Source of the DNA: a virus
Reading direction: 5' to 3' (one strand)
Length of the DNA: 27,691 bases
Virus record (IMG/VR): IMGVR_UViG_3300010379_001097
Span: 1 to 27,691 of that record
Positions 21,832-27,691 of this stretch are shown one piece after another (the stretch's first letter is position 1; each line of letters opens with the position of its first letter). A model generated the notes under the pieces. It was not told the origin of the DNA, searched no databases, and saw only the letters and a program-made list of their open reading frames with translations. The position numbers and the translations under genes are program-made.

Positions 21832-22181
21832 CAGACCATCCTCTCGGTTTCCGGGTCCCACTTGAGCCAACCGTTATCGGGCAACCAGGTCTTTTCCCCG
21901 CCCTCGCCGTCGGCATGCCGGCGGGGAAACAACGTCCCGCCCTCCTTGTGTACGCCCATTTGCAAGACCGCGCGGCAGTGCGGGCAAACGAGCTCGAAGA
22001 ACTCGTGGTCCTGCGCATTCTTCCGCACGCGGAAAACGATGTCCAGCGCGCGGCACTTGCCGCAACGCGACTCGCCGAAAACCTCCTGCGCGCTGGCCAA
22101 GAGTCGGAAGAGGTCCTTCTGTTGGGACGCCTCCAGTTCGAGCATCAGGTTCGGGCGCACGCGAAGCTGAACTTTCATCAT
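21831..22181 (-). CDS. Zinc-ribbon phage protein, possible ssDNA-binding accessory
   Basis: 116 residues. CGKC (about 40-43) and CPHC (about 66-69) make a four-Cys zinc ribbon around FRVRKNAQDHEFFELV. LQMGVHKEGGTLFPRR follows, a combination I associate with small phage proteins near recombination and replication genes. GGAGG precedes the double ATG (22181 and 22178); the first overlaps the recombinase stop as ATGA. Likely a nucleic-acid-binding helper. Confidence 0.65.
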   Translation of the reverse strand: MMKVQLRVRPNLMLELEASQQKDLFRLLASAQEVFGESRCGKCRALDIVFRVRKNAQDHEFFELVCPHCRAVLQMGVHKEGGTLFPRRHADGEGGEKTWLPDNGWLKWDPETERMV

Positions 22182-23338
22182 CCCGCCTCCTTCTGAAACA
22201 GCGATAGTTGGGGCCCCTGTGGCGCTGCCGGTGGCTGATCTTCCGGGATCAAGAGCGCCTCGCGGGTGATTGGCGTCGACTGCCGCGGGTCGAGATAATG
22301 CTTCTTTGTCACCGCCCGGCCGCTGTGCCCGCAGAGCTTCGTTCCGCTTCCGCCCAGGCTCTCCACGACCGTGGCCGCCGTCTGCCGAAAGACTTTCGTG
22401 ACCACGCCCTTGCGAAGCTCGATCCCCGCCGGCTTGAGGATCTTCTTCTTGAAATGGCGTAGCAACGTCTGCCAGCCCGGTTCCTGGCCCGGCTTCACCG
22501 CGTCGTAGGGCCAGGCGAACAACCGCGGCTCGTCATGCGCGGCCAACAGCTCTTCCACGGCCGCGGCGACGTAGTCCGGCAACTGGATCCGCTGCTCTTC
22601 GTGCTGCTTCTGATTTTCGGCCCGCAGCCTGAGCACGCCGTGCTCATAGTCGCCGCGCGGCGCGAGCATCAAGGCCGTCAGGCGATTGCCCGCGCGGCTC
22701 ATCACCTGGTACCAGGCGAACCACCAGATGCAGCCGGGCACCGTGCCGACGAATCCGCTCACTGCTTGGGCCGCCTGCCCGATCCGCCAGTATTCGGTCC
22801 GGTCCAGCGCCTTGGGCTCGGGCGTTTCTTCCGGAAGCCAGGCGTTGAACTCGGTCCGCCGCCGCAACAAACCTTCCTCGGCCGCCCGGTTGACGATCGC
22901 CTTTAACTGCCGCAGATTTTTATTGGCGTTCGCGGTGCCACACTCCTTGTCGGCGATCAGGCCCAAGAAGTAATCCCGCAACTCGCGAAGCAGCTCGTCC
23001 CCAAGATCGCGGACGAACGTCTGGCCACGGCAGCGGGCCAGATGCCCCAGCAAGGCGTTCACCAGCTTCACCGTCCGCGGCTTGAGGCGCTTGACCGCCA
23101 GGTAGTGGTTCCTCACGAACTCGCGTACCTGAAGCGATCTGAGGGCCTTTTGGCGATCCGTGTAGCGTGACTTCTTGTGCCGCGTTCTGGGGGTCCGGAC
23201 TTCCGCCGCGGACGGTCCGGACCTGTCGGCGGATTCATAATCCGCCGACAACCCCCCGCTTTCGCTTGGCGCTGGGTAAGGCTGGAAGAGTACGAAATCT
23301 TCCACGCCCGCCGCGCTGATCGTATAGCTTTCCGCCAT
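22178..23338 (-). CDS. Second tyrosine recombinase
   Basis: 386 residues from the ATG at 23338 (GAGG upstream). N-terminal 60 residues are linker-like; a SAM-like core-binding domain spans about 65-165; the catalytic domain has Arg I in AGNRLTAL (about R219), Lys in ENQKQ (about K244), FRQTAAT (Arg II, about R318), GHSGRAVTKKHYLDP (His about 338, Tyr about 348). The set is more complete than in the integrase at 2998-4233. A large inverted repeat lies 164 bases upstream. It may drive element integration or a different reaction such as dimer resolution or inversion. Confidence 0.8.
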   Translation of the reverse strand: MAESYTISAAGVEDFVLFQPYPAPSESGGLSADYESADRSGPSAAEVRTPRTRHKKSRYTDRQKALRSLQVREFVRNHYLAVKRLKPRTVKLVNALLGHLARCRGQTFVRDLGDELLRELRDYFLGLIADKECGTANANKNLRQLKAIVNRAAEEGLLRRRTEFNAWLPEETPEPKALDRTEYWRIGQAAQAVSGFVGTVPGCIWWFAWYQVMSRAGNRLTALMLAPRGDYEHGVLRLRAENQKQHEEQRIQLPDYVAAAVEELLAAHDEPRLFAWPYDAVKPGQEPGWQTLLRHFKKKILKPAGIELRKGVVTKVFRQTAATVVESLGGSGTKLCGHSGRAVTKKHYLDPRQSTPITREALLIPEDQPPAAPQGPQLSLFQKEAG

Positions 23339-23645
23339 CCTAGCCTCATTCCTCACGTACACTCGAACACGGATATCCACGGCTGCAACTCCCAGGTGTG
23401 TGTCTTGGGGCGTCGATTGCCCTCCACCCTGGCCAACTTGCAAGCGTGAATCCGTGCCTATCTTCGCGCCCCAGGGAAGCCTACCATTTCGGCCTCAATT
23501 TCAACGGTGCGCTCTGCCGCGCCGACGGATCTCGCACCGACGGCTACAAGCCGGCGGGAATGGGATGCGAGGGTCAACAATGCACTGCCGTTCGGCGCGG
23601 CAGAGCTAACCGTTGCAAAAGGTCTTAGGACTTAGGTCTTAGTAT
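23339..23645. other. Gene-free leader region of the recombinase
   Basis: No credible gene; the plus-strand frames here have no supporting start sites or family look. It contains the inverted-repeat structure at 23502-23615 and a CTTAGGACTTAGG repeat at 23624-23648. Confidence 0.55.
23502..23615. repeat. Large nested inverted repeat upstream of the recombinase
   Basis: The 24-base arms at 23502-23525 and 23592-23615 match in 22 positions, with 15 contiguous (GCTCTGCCGCGCCGA). Inside them are CTCGCA/TGCGAG (23531-23536, 23566-23571) and CGGCT-ACA-AGCCG (23541-23553). The whole 114 bases can fold as one arm. Confidence 0.75.
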
Positions 23646-23930
23646 TTAGGGGCGGAAACCGCGATTGACCATCTCGCGCATGGCGGGCGGAAACTCTTCG
23701 GCCACCTTCGCCACAAACAATCTGGATCGCTCGCTGACCTCGCCAACGTTGCCGGGATGGCGGAGGCCGACTTGGATGCAGGCGATAACCGACAGCGCCG
23801 TAACGGCGTCGAGGCTAAGCCGGAGCGTCTTGCCGCGCAGCGCCAGCAGTTCCGCGTGGACGGAGTCCATCAGTTCGTCTTCTTCTTCAGTTGTCGGTTC
23901 CATCGCAATTCCCAAGATCTAAGTCCTAAG
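23624..23930. repeat. CTTAGGACTTAG repeats in opposite orientation flanking a small gene
   Basis: CTTAGGACTTAGGTC at 23624-23638 and its near-complement GATCTAAGTCCTAAG at 23916-23930 (14 of 15) bracket the gene at 23646-23903. Confidence 0.55.
23646..23903 (-). CDS. Small hypothetical protein
   Basis: 85 residues from ATG 23903 (GGGA upstream), acidic start MEPTTEEEDELMDSVHAELL, then KTLRLSLDAVTALSVIACIQ and VGLRHPGNVGEVSERSRLF, ending PPAMREMVNRGFRP. The LRHPGN segment followed by a helical tail resembles short conserved proteins I associate with planctomycete genomes. It stands alone between repeats, so it may be a passenger gene. Function unknown. Confidence 0.55.
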   Translation of the reverse strand: MEPTTEEEDELMDSVHAELLALRGKTLRLSLDAVTALSVIACIQVGLRHPGNVGEVSERSRLFVAKVAEEFPPAMREMVNRGFRP

Positions 23931-24064
23931 TTCCAAGTTTTCCTTCCTGAAGGCGGCGGCCGGGCTGCTCTCCCGGCCGCCGGCCATAGGAAGATCATCA
24001 AGTGCGTTTCAAGTCATGCGCCTCCTTTCGTTGAAGCCTGTTGACAGGTATCGTAGCGTTGGAA

Positions 24065-24313
24065 GGCAGGGAGCGGGGAGCATGGAGCCCAAGCAGATTC
24101 TCCCTGCTCCCCGCTCCATGCTCCCTGCCTTTTCGCCGCGCGACGGACGGCCCTGGCGCGAAAACAACAGACTCTCGATTCGCTGGCGTGAAAGGAAGCA
24201 AGCGCCAGAGAACCAGATCCAGGGCCGCCCGTGGCGGGGCGAAGAAAAGCATGGAGCAGGGAGCAAGGAGCCCAAGCAGTTTGCTCCCTGCTCCCTGCTC
24301 CTCGCTCCCTGCC
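24065..24313. repeat. 249-base near-palindromic element made of GGAGC repeats
   Basis: The left arm begins GGCAGGGAGCGGGGAGCA and ends CGGACGGCCCTGG; the complement of the right arm begins GGCAGGGAGCGAGGAGCA and ends CGGGCGGCCCTGG. Each arm contains its own small hairpin around GGAGCCCAAGCAG(A/T)TT. The centre (about 24160-24210) is unique, with CTGGCG/CGCCAG pairs. Confidence 0.65.
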
Positions 24314-24510
24314 TTTGCTCCCTGCCCTTCCCCCCTGCCCTACAGCTTGCCCATATTACCCTGTCTGCGCAAGAAATAGGCGGCATAGTTGGTATAATCC
24401 ACACTAGCCGCCAGAGGGGTATTATCGGCCCAAGCCGGGATGAGAGATGAGGGCTGAGGGATGAAAGACCAAATAGCGAAGCGTGGTAAGATAGGTAAAG
24501 GGCAGGGGGC

Positions 24511-24572
24511 CTCACGCAAAGATGCAAAGCCGCAAAGCCATCGACCTTCGCGCCTTCGCGCCTTCGCGTGAG
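24511..24572. repeat. Head-to-head CGCAAAGGCGC repeat hairpin
   Basis: CTCACGCAAAGATGCAAAGC with CGCAAAG, and after eight bases CTTCGCGCCTTCGCGCCTTC with GCGTGAG; about 20 of 27 positions pair. Two opposed copies of the repeat family form a long stem downstream of the gene ending at 24587. Confidence 0.7.
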
Positions 24573-24586
24573 ACTTGATCGTGCGT

Positions 24587-24811
24587 TCACGTCCTGACCT
24601 CCTTCGCTAAGAGTGCGTCCATTTGATCCAAACCGAGCATGATCGCAGACCAGAGAATCGATTCCACATCTTGCTGTAGCTCCTCGGGGTGTCGGCAGTT
24701 GACCGTTTCGGCCAGCGCCTTGGCCCGCTCAACGAACTTCGGCGTACACCGCAGCGCCGCCGCGATCGTCGGCTCGCTCTTGTGCGCGGACGCTGCTCGC
24801 TTCGCCGTCAT
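24587..24811 (-). CDS. Small hypothetical protein
   Basis: 74 residues (MTAKRAASAHKSEPTIAAAL then RCTPKFVERAKALAETVNCR). ATG at 24811 with GGAAGGAAG upstream overlaps the preceding stop as ATGA. Basic N-terminus and a helical bundle-like remainder, ending GLDQMDALLAKEVRT. Last gene of the four-gene overlapping chain. Not recognised. Confidence 0.6.
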   Translation of the reverse strand: MTAKRAASAHKSEPTIAAALRCTPKFVERAKALAETVNCRHPEELQQDVESILWSAIMLGLDQMDALLAKEVRT

Positions 24812-25011
24812 GCTTCCTTCCTTTGCGTCTTGGCGCCTTCGCGTGAGGTCAACAGTTTCTGATACCGCATTTCGACAAGTTGTCGCAGCACGTCGAGGCT
24901 CCTCGCGGCCTCTTGGTCGAAGACGTGTGCCTGCGTGTCCAACCAGGCGACGTCGGTCAGGTGGGCCGAAATTTCCTGTACCTGCTCCAGCCGGCTCAAT
25001 CGTCCGTTCAC
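24808..25011 (-). CDS. Small helical protein with repeat-encoded tail
   Basis: 67 residues from a GTG overlapping the upstream stop as GTGA. One long helical protein (RLSRLEQVQEISAHLTDVAW, SLDVLRQLVEMRYQKLL) whose last 13 residues (TSREGAKTQRKEA) are encoded by a CGCAAAGGCGC repeat copy, so the original stop was probably displaced by repeat insertion. Function unknown. Confidence 0.6.
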   Translation of the reverse strand: MNGRLSRLEQVQEISAHLTDVAWLDTQAHVFDQEAARSLDVLRQLVEMRYQKLLTSREGAKTQRKEA

Positions 25012-25388
25012 GGCGCCGCCTCCTGAGTCTCACGCAAAGGCGCAGAGGCGCAAAGCCCCTCGTCAAAAGCGAACGCGTGCAGCTCTTCCCCATCGATGAT
25101 CACGCGGACCGGTGAAAGTCGGAAAAGTCCGTACCCGGCGTAATTGCAGGGACCTTCGCCCCGCGGCTTCATTTCGCGGGCGCCCGTGTAACGCCCAATG
25201 CACTCCTGGTAGGCGCTAGTGGGCGTCGCTCCGCGCTCCTTGTACGGCCGGAAGTCATCGGCCTTTTGGACGTGCCCGCAGAGGGGGCAGACAAAACGCC
25301 ACTGGAATTCGTCCTGCCCGAAAAGTGCGATGGCTTTTGCCCTCCACTCCTCTAAGGTCATCGCCTTGGCTTGGGTCGCGTTCGTCAT
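25008..25388 (-). CDS. Phage zinc-binding protein with repeat-encoded tail
   Basis: 126 residues starting MTNATQAKAMTLEEWRAKA; the ATG at 25388 overlaps the upstream stop (ATGA). CPLCGHVQKADDF, ECIGRYTGA and PCNYAGYGLFRLSPV form a pattern common in short phage proteins: CPxCG, CIGR, then PC(N/D)...YGLF, probably one zinc site. The C-terminal GLCASAPLRETQEAAP comes from a CGCAAAGGCGC repeat copy. Role unknown; often found among early phage genes. Confidence 0.7.
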   Translation of the reverse strand: MTNATQAKAMTLEEWRAKAIALFGQDEFQWRFVCPLCGHVQKADDFRPYKERGATPTSAYQECIGRYTGAREMKPRGEGPCNYAGYGLFRLSPVRVIIDGEELHAFAFDEGLCASAPLRETQEAAP

Positions 25389-25705
25389 GGGGTGGCGTCC
25401 TCCCTGGCCCATTGCGAGATTCTCGGCCACAACTCTTCTTCGGCCGCCTCGTAGCCGGCCGCGCCAATCGTGGCTTTGACCGCTGCCAGTTCGCTCCGTT
25501 GAAAAACCTCCACCATGATGGCCATTGCCCGCTCAATCAGTGGCTTTTCTCGCCTGTCGGCGCTATACCACGCGGAGCAAAGATGGCACCATGCGCCAAA
25601 CGCTTCCCATGTCGAGCCGACGAACGGCGCGCTCCAATGCTTTCCGAGTCTCTGATCCAGATAAGCGATGAAATGCTTGCAGGTCGGTTTGGTTGTCGTT
25701 TTCAT
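25385..25705 (-). CDS. Hypothetical protein, first of an overlapping four-gene chain
   Basis: 106 residues from ATG 25705 with GGGAG upstream (a TTG at 25711 is less likely). CKHFIAYLDQRLGKHW and GAWCHLCSAWY contain a possible Cys/His metal site; the rest is helical. It lies 30 bases below the csrA stop, so both are probably on one transcript. No family recognised. Confidence 0.6.
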   Translation of the reverse strand: MKTTTKPTCKHFIAYLDQRLGKHWSAPFVGSTWEAFGAWCHLCSAWYSADRREKPLIERAMAIMVEVFQRSELAAVKATIGAAGYEAAEEELWPRISQWAREDATP

Positions 25706-25735
25706 TTTCAATCTCCCTTTTTTCCAGGTCCTCTT

Positions 25736-25906
25736 TCACGCCGCCTCGGCCTCGGCGATCTGCCGTTGCACTTCCTCGCGGTGGACGGCCACTTCGGGCG
25801 GCGCCTCGACGCCCAGGCGGATCTTGCCGCCCTTGGTGGACAAAACGCGGATGGTGATTTTCCCGATCCGCAACGCCTCTCCCCGCTTCCTGCTGAGCAC
25901 TAACAT
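25736..25906 (-). CDS. csrA: Carbon storage regulator, phage-borne CsrA
   Basis: 56 residues: MLVLSRKRGEALRIGKITIR then VLSTKGGKIRLGVEAPPEVA and VHREEVQRQIAEAEAA. This is the complete CsrA/RsmA pattern: MLVLSRK start, five strands, GVEAPxxVxVxRxE with the RNA-contacting Arg (R43), and a short C-terminal helix. CsrA dimers bind GGA motifs in mRNA leaders and change translation or stability. AAGGAGG lies eight bases before the ATG and itself contains a GGA motif, so self-repression is possible. In an early phage operon it may retune host or phage mRNAs. Strong call despite small size. Confidence 0.92.
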   Translation of the reverse strand: MLVLSRKRGEALRIGKITIRVLSTKGGKIRLGVEAPPEVAVHREEVQRQIAEAEAA

Positions 25907-25939
25907 GATTTTCCTCCTTGCAATTTCGCCAGCGGATTG

Positions 25940-26152
25940 CTAAATTGCGCAACGAGGCTCCTGGCTAACCTCCTTGCGCTTCAGGCCGCCCGATCTACTG
26001 GAGAGTTCGGGCGACTTCTTTTTCTTGGGAGCTTCCCGCCGCACGCGACCCGCGCCGTCTGAAAAAACGGCCGTTCTTTTAGAATTGCAGCGCGGGCTCG
26101 CGGCGGTCATCCCACTGGGCGGGAAACCGATCGGCTGCCTCCTCCCGGTCAC
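25940..26152 (-). CDS. Doubtful small basic ORF in the csrA leader
   Basis: Up to 70 residues from a GTG at 26152 or 56 from an ATG at 26110. Lys/Arg/Ser-rich (REAPKKKKSPELSSRSGGLK). No good ribosome binding site for either start. The stretch has many GGA trinucleotides on the minus strand (GGGAGGAGG, CAGGAG, AAGGAGG), which may matter more as CsrA-binding RNA than as a gene. Confidence 0.3.
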   Translation of the reverse strand: MTGRRQPIGFPPSGMTAASPRCNSKRTAVFSDGAGRVRREAPKKKKSPELSSRSGGLKRKEVSQEPRCAI

Positions 26153-26164
26153 CGCGACCGAGCC

Positions 26165-26208
26165 AAAAAGAAGAAGCCGTTGTGAGGTGTTTCAACCTCA
26201 CTAACGGC
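26165..26208 (-). terminator. Intrinsic terminator after the XRE repressor gene
   Basis: On the minus strand GCCGTTAGTGAGGT pairs with ACCTCACAACGGC (13 pairs, one bulged base), loop of six, then TTCTTCTTTTT. It ends the repressor transcript 26 bases after its stop. Confidence 0.8.
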
Positions 26209-26209
26209 C

Positions 26210-26237
26210 ATTATAAGGGAACACGTATAATCGTCAA
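26210..26237 (-). promoter_or_regulatory. Strong sigma70-type promoter for the csrA operon
   Basis: TTGACG (26237-26232), 16 bases, TATAAT (26215-26210). The predicted start near 26203 lies inside the first arm of the terminator hairpin, so transcripts from here carry a shortened stem. The -35 box overlaps the repressor's stop codon. Confidence 0.7.
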
Positions 26238-26503
26238 GCCGACTTTTGAAGGATTTTTCCCTTTGGCTTTGGCGGCCGAACAGACATGATCTGATCGAAC
26301 GTGATGCCCATCGCTGTGGCGACATCGGCGACCGTCTCGATCGACGGGACGTAATCGCCCTTTTCAAGCTGCGCAATTACCGGCTGCTTGACGCCCAGGT
26401 TGTCGGCGACTTCCTGCTGGGTCATCCGTAGGAACGCCCGCCAAGCCTTCATCTGGTCGCAAAATTTCGCGTGAATCTCGGAACTGATTGCCACGTTGCT
26501 CAT
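26234..26503 (-). CDS. XRE-family HTH transcriptional regulator, probable repressor
   Basis: 89 residues. MTQQEVADNLGVKQPVIAQL then EKGDYVPSIETVADVATAMG (about 27-66) is a canonical XRE/Cro helix-turn-helix. The last third (IMSVRPPKPKGKILQKSA) is short, so it lacks a long oligomerisation or cleavage domain. GGAGG lies just before the ATG. It sits at the right end with divergent promoters behind it and ahead of the early operon, as a phage repressor or antitoxin-like regulator would; no toxin partner is adjacent. Confidence 0.8.
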   Translation of the reverse strand: MSNVAISSEIHAKFCDQMKAWRAFLRMTQQEVADNLGVKQPVIAQLEKGDYVPSIETVADVATAMGITFDQIMSVRPPKPKGKILQKSA

Positions 26504-26509
26504 GCCTCC

Positions 26510-26538
26510 ATCATATCGAATAGCCTATTGCCAGTCAA
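26510..26538 (-). promoter_or_regulatory. Promoter of the XRE gene with palindrome in the spacer
   Basis: TTGACT (26538-26533), 17 bases, TATGAT (26515-26510). The palindrome AATAGCCTATT (26519-26529) fills the spacer, a natural operator. The predicted start is at or next to the ATG, so the message could be leaderless. Confidence 0.6.
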
Positions 26539-26556
26539 TCCATCTGCCGCTACAAT
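26528..26556 (+). promoter_or_regulatory. Divergent promoter toward the plus-strand membrane gene
   Basis: TTGCCA (26528-26533), 17 bases, TACAAT (26551-26556). It overlaps the XRE promoter and its palindrome, so both could share control. Predicted start near 26563, giving a leader of about 207 bases. Confidence 0.5.
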
Positions 26557-26566
26557 GCCGTTTCCG

Positions 26567-26740
26567 GCCGGGAAACCGGCTGGAAAAACGCCAGTCCCGG
26601 CCCCACGCTTGGTAAAACGTGGCAACGGCTTTCTAAGGTCTCTGATACCGCGGCCGCGGGCAGAGACTTCCGTGCTGTGGGCCGGGACTGGCTTTGCTGT
26701 CAATGCCGGCCGGGGCGTGTGCATGTTCGCCCCGGTCGGC
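26567..26740 (+). ncRNA. Highly structured leader, candidate cis-regulatory RNA
   Basis: First GCCGG-GAAA-CCGGC (tetraloop hairpin, about 26567-26580). Then a 13-bp stem CCAGTCCCGGCCC/GGGCCGGGACTGG (26591-26603, 26679-26691) enclosing CCACG/CGTGG (26603-26622), ACGG/CCGT and GTCTCTG/CAGAGAC (26638-26667), a branched fold. Then GCCGGCCGGGGCG/CGCCCCGGTCGGC (26705-26740, one mismatch), shortly before the GGAGG of the next gene. I do not recognise a known riboswitch class. Confidence 0.45.
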
Positions 26741-26769
26741 GATGGTGTTTTGTTCACGGAGGCCTGGTT

Positions 26770-27075
26770 ATGGATTGGTTCCACGAGATTGTTAGCGGCT
26801 TGGCCTGGTCGATGGGTCTCGTCATCGGGATCGCCGTACTCGGACTCGTTCACCGCCGGTTTTTCCAGGACGGGGACAAGGCCGACGTCGACGCCCCAAG
26901 CAGCTCCGGCTCGAACTACTACGACCGCCGGTTCTGTCTCAGAAAGGCCATTGGCTTCCTTGGACATGGCGACGACCCGGAGACGGTCGTTGCCTGCGCC
27001 CGACGTTTCGAGTCCTATCTGATGGATGAATCGCATGTCAAATCCGCTGCACGGCCGTTAGAAGTTGCTGGTTGA
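26770..27075 (+). CDS. Single-pass membrane protein of unknown function
   Basis: 101 residues, ATG at 26770 with GGAGG upstream. Starts MDWFHEIVSGLAWSMGLVIG then IAVLGLVHRRFFQDGDKADV: one membrane helix at about 8-27, then a cytoplasmic tail with LRKAIGFLGHGDDPETVVAC. Chosen over the long antisense frame because of its start site and clear helix. It overlaps the end of the convergent zinc-ribbon gene by 38 bases. Probably host or flanking DNA. Confidence 0.6.
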   Translation: MDWFHEIVSGLAWSMGLVIGIAVLGLVHRRFFQDGDKADVDAPSSSGSNYYDRRFCLRKAIGFLGHGDDPETVVACARRFESYLMDESHVKSAARPLEVAG

Positions 27076-27367
27076 GATCGTCCACGAACGGGCCGCCGTC
27101 GAAGACCTGGTTGCAGAGCAGGCATCTTGGATTACCCTTCAAGCGTTCGATGCTGAAGTCGGAACTCCTTTCACAGAGCGGGCATTTCAGCCGCACCAGG
27201 CTTGTCTGGTTGATGGTCACGCGACTGACTCCGGACAATCCGCCGACCAGCTTTTGCCGGCCCAGGCTCTGCCAGATCTTGGCCATCGCCATTTTGGCGA
27301 GAGCCAGCGGCCATGCCGTTGCGAAGTTCCACCACGGGGTGAGGACCGCTCCAATCCATCCATTCAT
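27038..27367 (-). CDS. Zinc-ribbon protein with hydrophobic N-terminus
   Basis: 109 residues. N-terminal part moderately hydrophobic (WIGAVLTPWWNFATAWPLAL), then a four-Cys zinc ribbon, CPLC (about 64-67) and CLLC (about 84-87). The ribbon is flanked by RLK and VFDGG, like the zinc-binding ends of chaperone or signalling fragments. It lies just downstream of tRNA-Cys and probably belongs to the chromosome. No specific function. Confidence 0.55.
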   Translation of the reverse strand: MNGWIGAVLTPWWNFATAWPLALAKMAMAKIWQSLGRQKLVGGLSGVSRVTINQTSLVRLKCPLCERSSDFSIERLKGNPRCLLCNQVFDGGPFVDDLNQQLLTAVQRI

Positions 27368-27429
27368 GCCGTCGTTTAGCTCCGTTCCTGTTCACATAAG
27401 TGTCCGCTCCATCTGTTTTTCAGTTTCAG

Positions 27430-27501
27430 AGGCCCCGATCAGAGTCGAACTGATGATGGCGGATTTGCAATCCGCTGCCTTAGCCACTTGGCTACGGGGC
27501 C
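27430..27501 (-). tRNA. tRNA-Cys(GCA)
   Basis: Complete cloverleaf on the minus strand: acceptor GGCCCCG/CGGGGCC, D-arm GCC...GGC, anticodon stem GCGGA/TCCGC with loop TTGCAAA (anticodon GCA), T-arm ATCAG-TTCGACT-CTGAT, and U73 as expected for tRNA-Cys. CCA is not encoded. tRNA genes are common integration sites, but no copy of its 3' end was found elsewhere in the window. Confidence 0.95.
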
Positions 27502-27691
27502 TTGATGACGTAACTCTCTTGCAGAAAACGATTTACGTTCAAGGTCAAATGCTGTTGGCAGTAAATCCGGCCCTCTTGGTGCCTGGAAATACCCTCCGCA
27601 AACGGGTTTTGCTGTTGAAACGGCCGCCAATCGTTTGTCACCGGAACTAAATCGGCACTTCCGGTTGGTCGCGTTAATGGGAATCCTATCA
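27502..27691. other. Right end, nothing recognised
   Basis: About 190 bases upstream of the tRNA with no credible gene. The tRNA promoter should lie here, but no clear -35/-10 pair was identified. Confidence 0.4.

Larger units (their letters stand above)
23931..24586. other. Repeat-filled region without genes
   Basis: Over 650 bases with no convincing gene. The long frames on both strands are translations of repeats (LLPAPCSLL, EQGARSKEQ). It holds the near-palindrome at 24065-24313, a TTGGTATAATCC motif near 24390 that resembles a lone -10 box, GATGAGAGATGAGGG repeats near 24438, and the hairpin at 24511-24572. Confidence 0.6.

Noticed and set aside
24009-24590. Long open frames on both strands
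   Set aside because: They are translations of GGAGC and CGCAAAGGCGC repeats, with no start sites or family look.
26500-27036. 178-codon minus-strand frame
   Set aside because: It is antisense to the membrane gene at 26770 and runs through the structured leader; no ribosome binding site and an unlikely composition.
27430-27501. tRNA-Cys as the proven integration site
   Set aside because: No repeat of its 3' end was found near either recombinase or elsewhere in the window.

Overview
The window looks like the inside and right edge of a temperate phage or phage-like integrative element in a planctomycete (Pirellulales-like) chromosome. This assignment is by inference. It rests on high GC, the style of the small phage genes, an integrase of a type I associate with planctomycetes, and several low-complexity repeat families at gene borders (CGCAAAGGCGC, GGAGCAGGGAGC and others). 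Almost every gene lies on the minus strand, so the reading order is from high to low coordinates, and many neighbours are coupled by ATGA, GTGA, TGATG or TAATG overlaps.

Right flank (about 26.5-27.7 kb): a tRNA-Cys(GCA), a zinc-ribbon gene and a plus-strand membrane protein with a long, highly folded leader. A shared promoter region separates these from an XRE-type repressor (26234-26503). This may be the element/chromosome border, but no attachment repeat was found.

Early region (26.2-16.8 kb, minus): a strong promoter overlapping a terminator, then a small phage csrA, a chain of four overlapping small genes, a repeat-rich gene-free stretch, a tyrosine recombinase, several small accessory genes, a replication initiator with eight palindromic iterons and an AT-rich block inside its own coding sequence (like lambda O/ori), a ParB/KorB-like DNA-binding protein, two small genes and a C5-cytosine methyltransferase.

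Middle: one plus-strand gene (15688-16551) behind its own upstream terminator, convergent with the methyltransferase.

Late region (15.4-4.3 kb, minus): an internally duplicated hydrophobic protein, an HTH protein, a repeat-built secreted fusion protein, small membrane proteins, a GroES-like co-chaperonin, a holin-like peptide, a papain-like peptidase, a membrane protein, terminase large subunit, three small genes, a connector-like protein, lambda-family portal, and a head protease. The expected capsid gene does not follow the protease.

Left region (1-4.3 kb, minus): a tyrosine integrase lacking the usual first catalytic arginine, an excisionase-like HTH gene, an HExxH metallopeptidase-like gene and small genes. 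One of these shares a tail motif with the head protease, suggesting a junction between two phage modules. The operon runs off the left edge.
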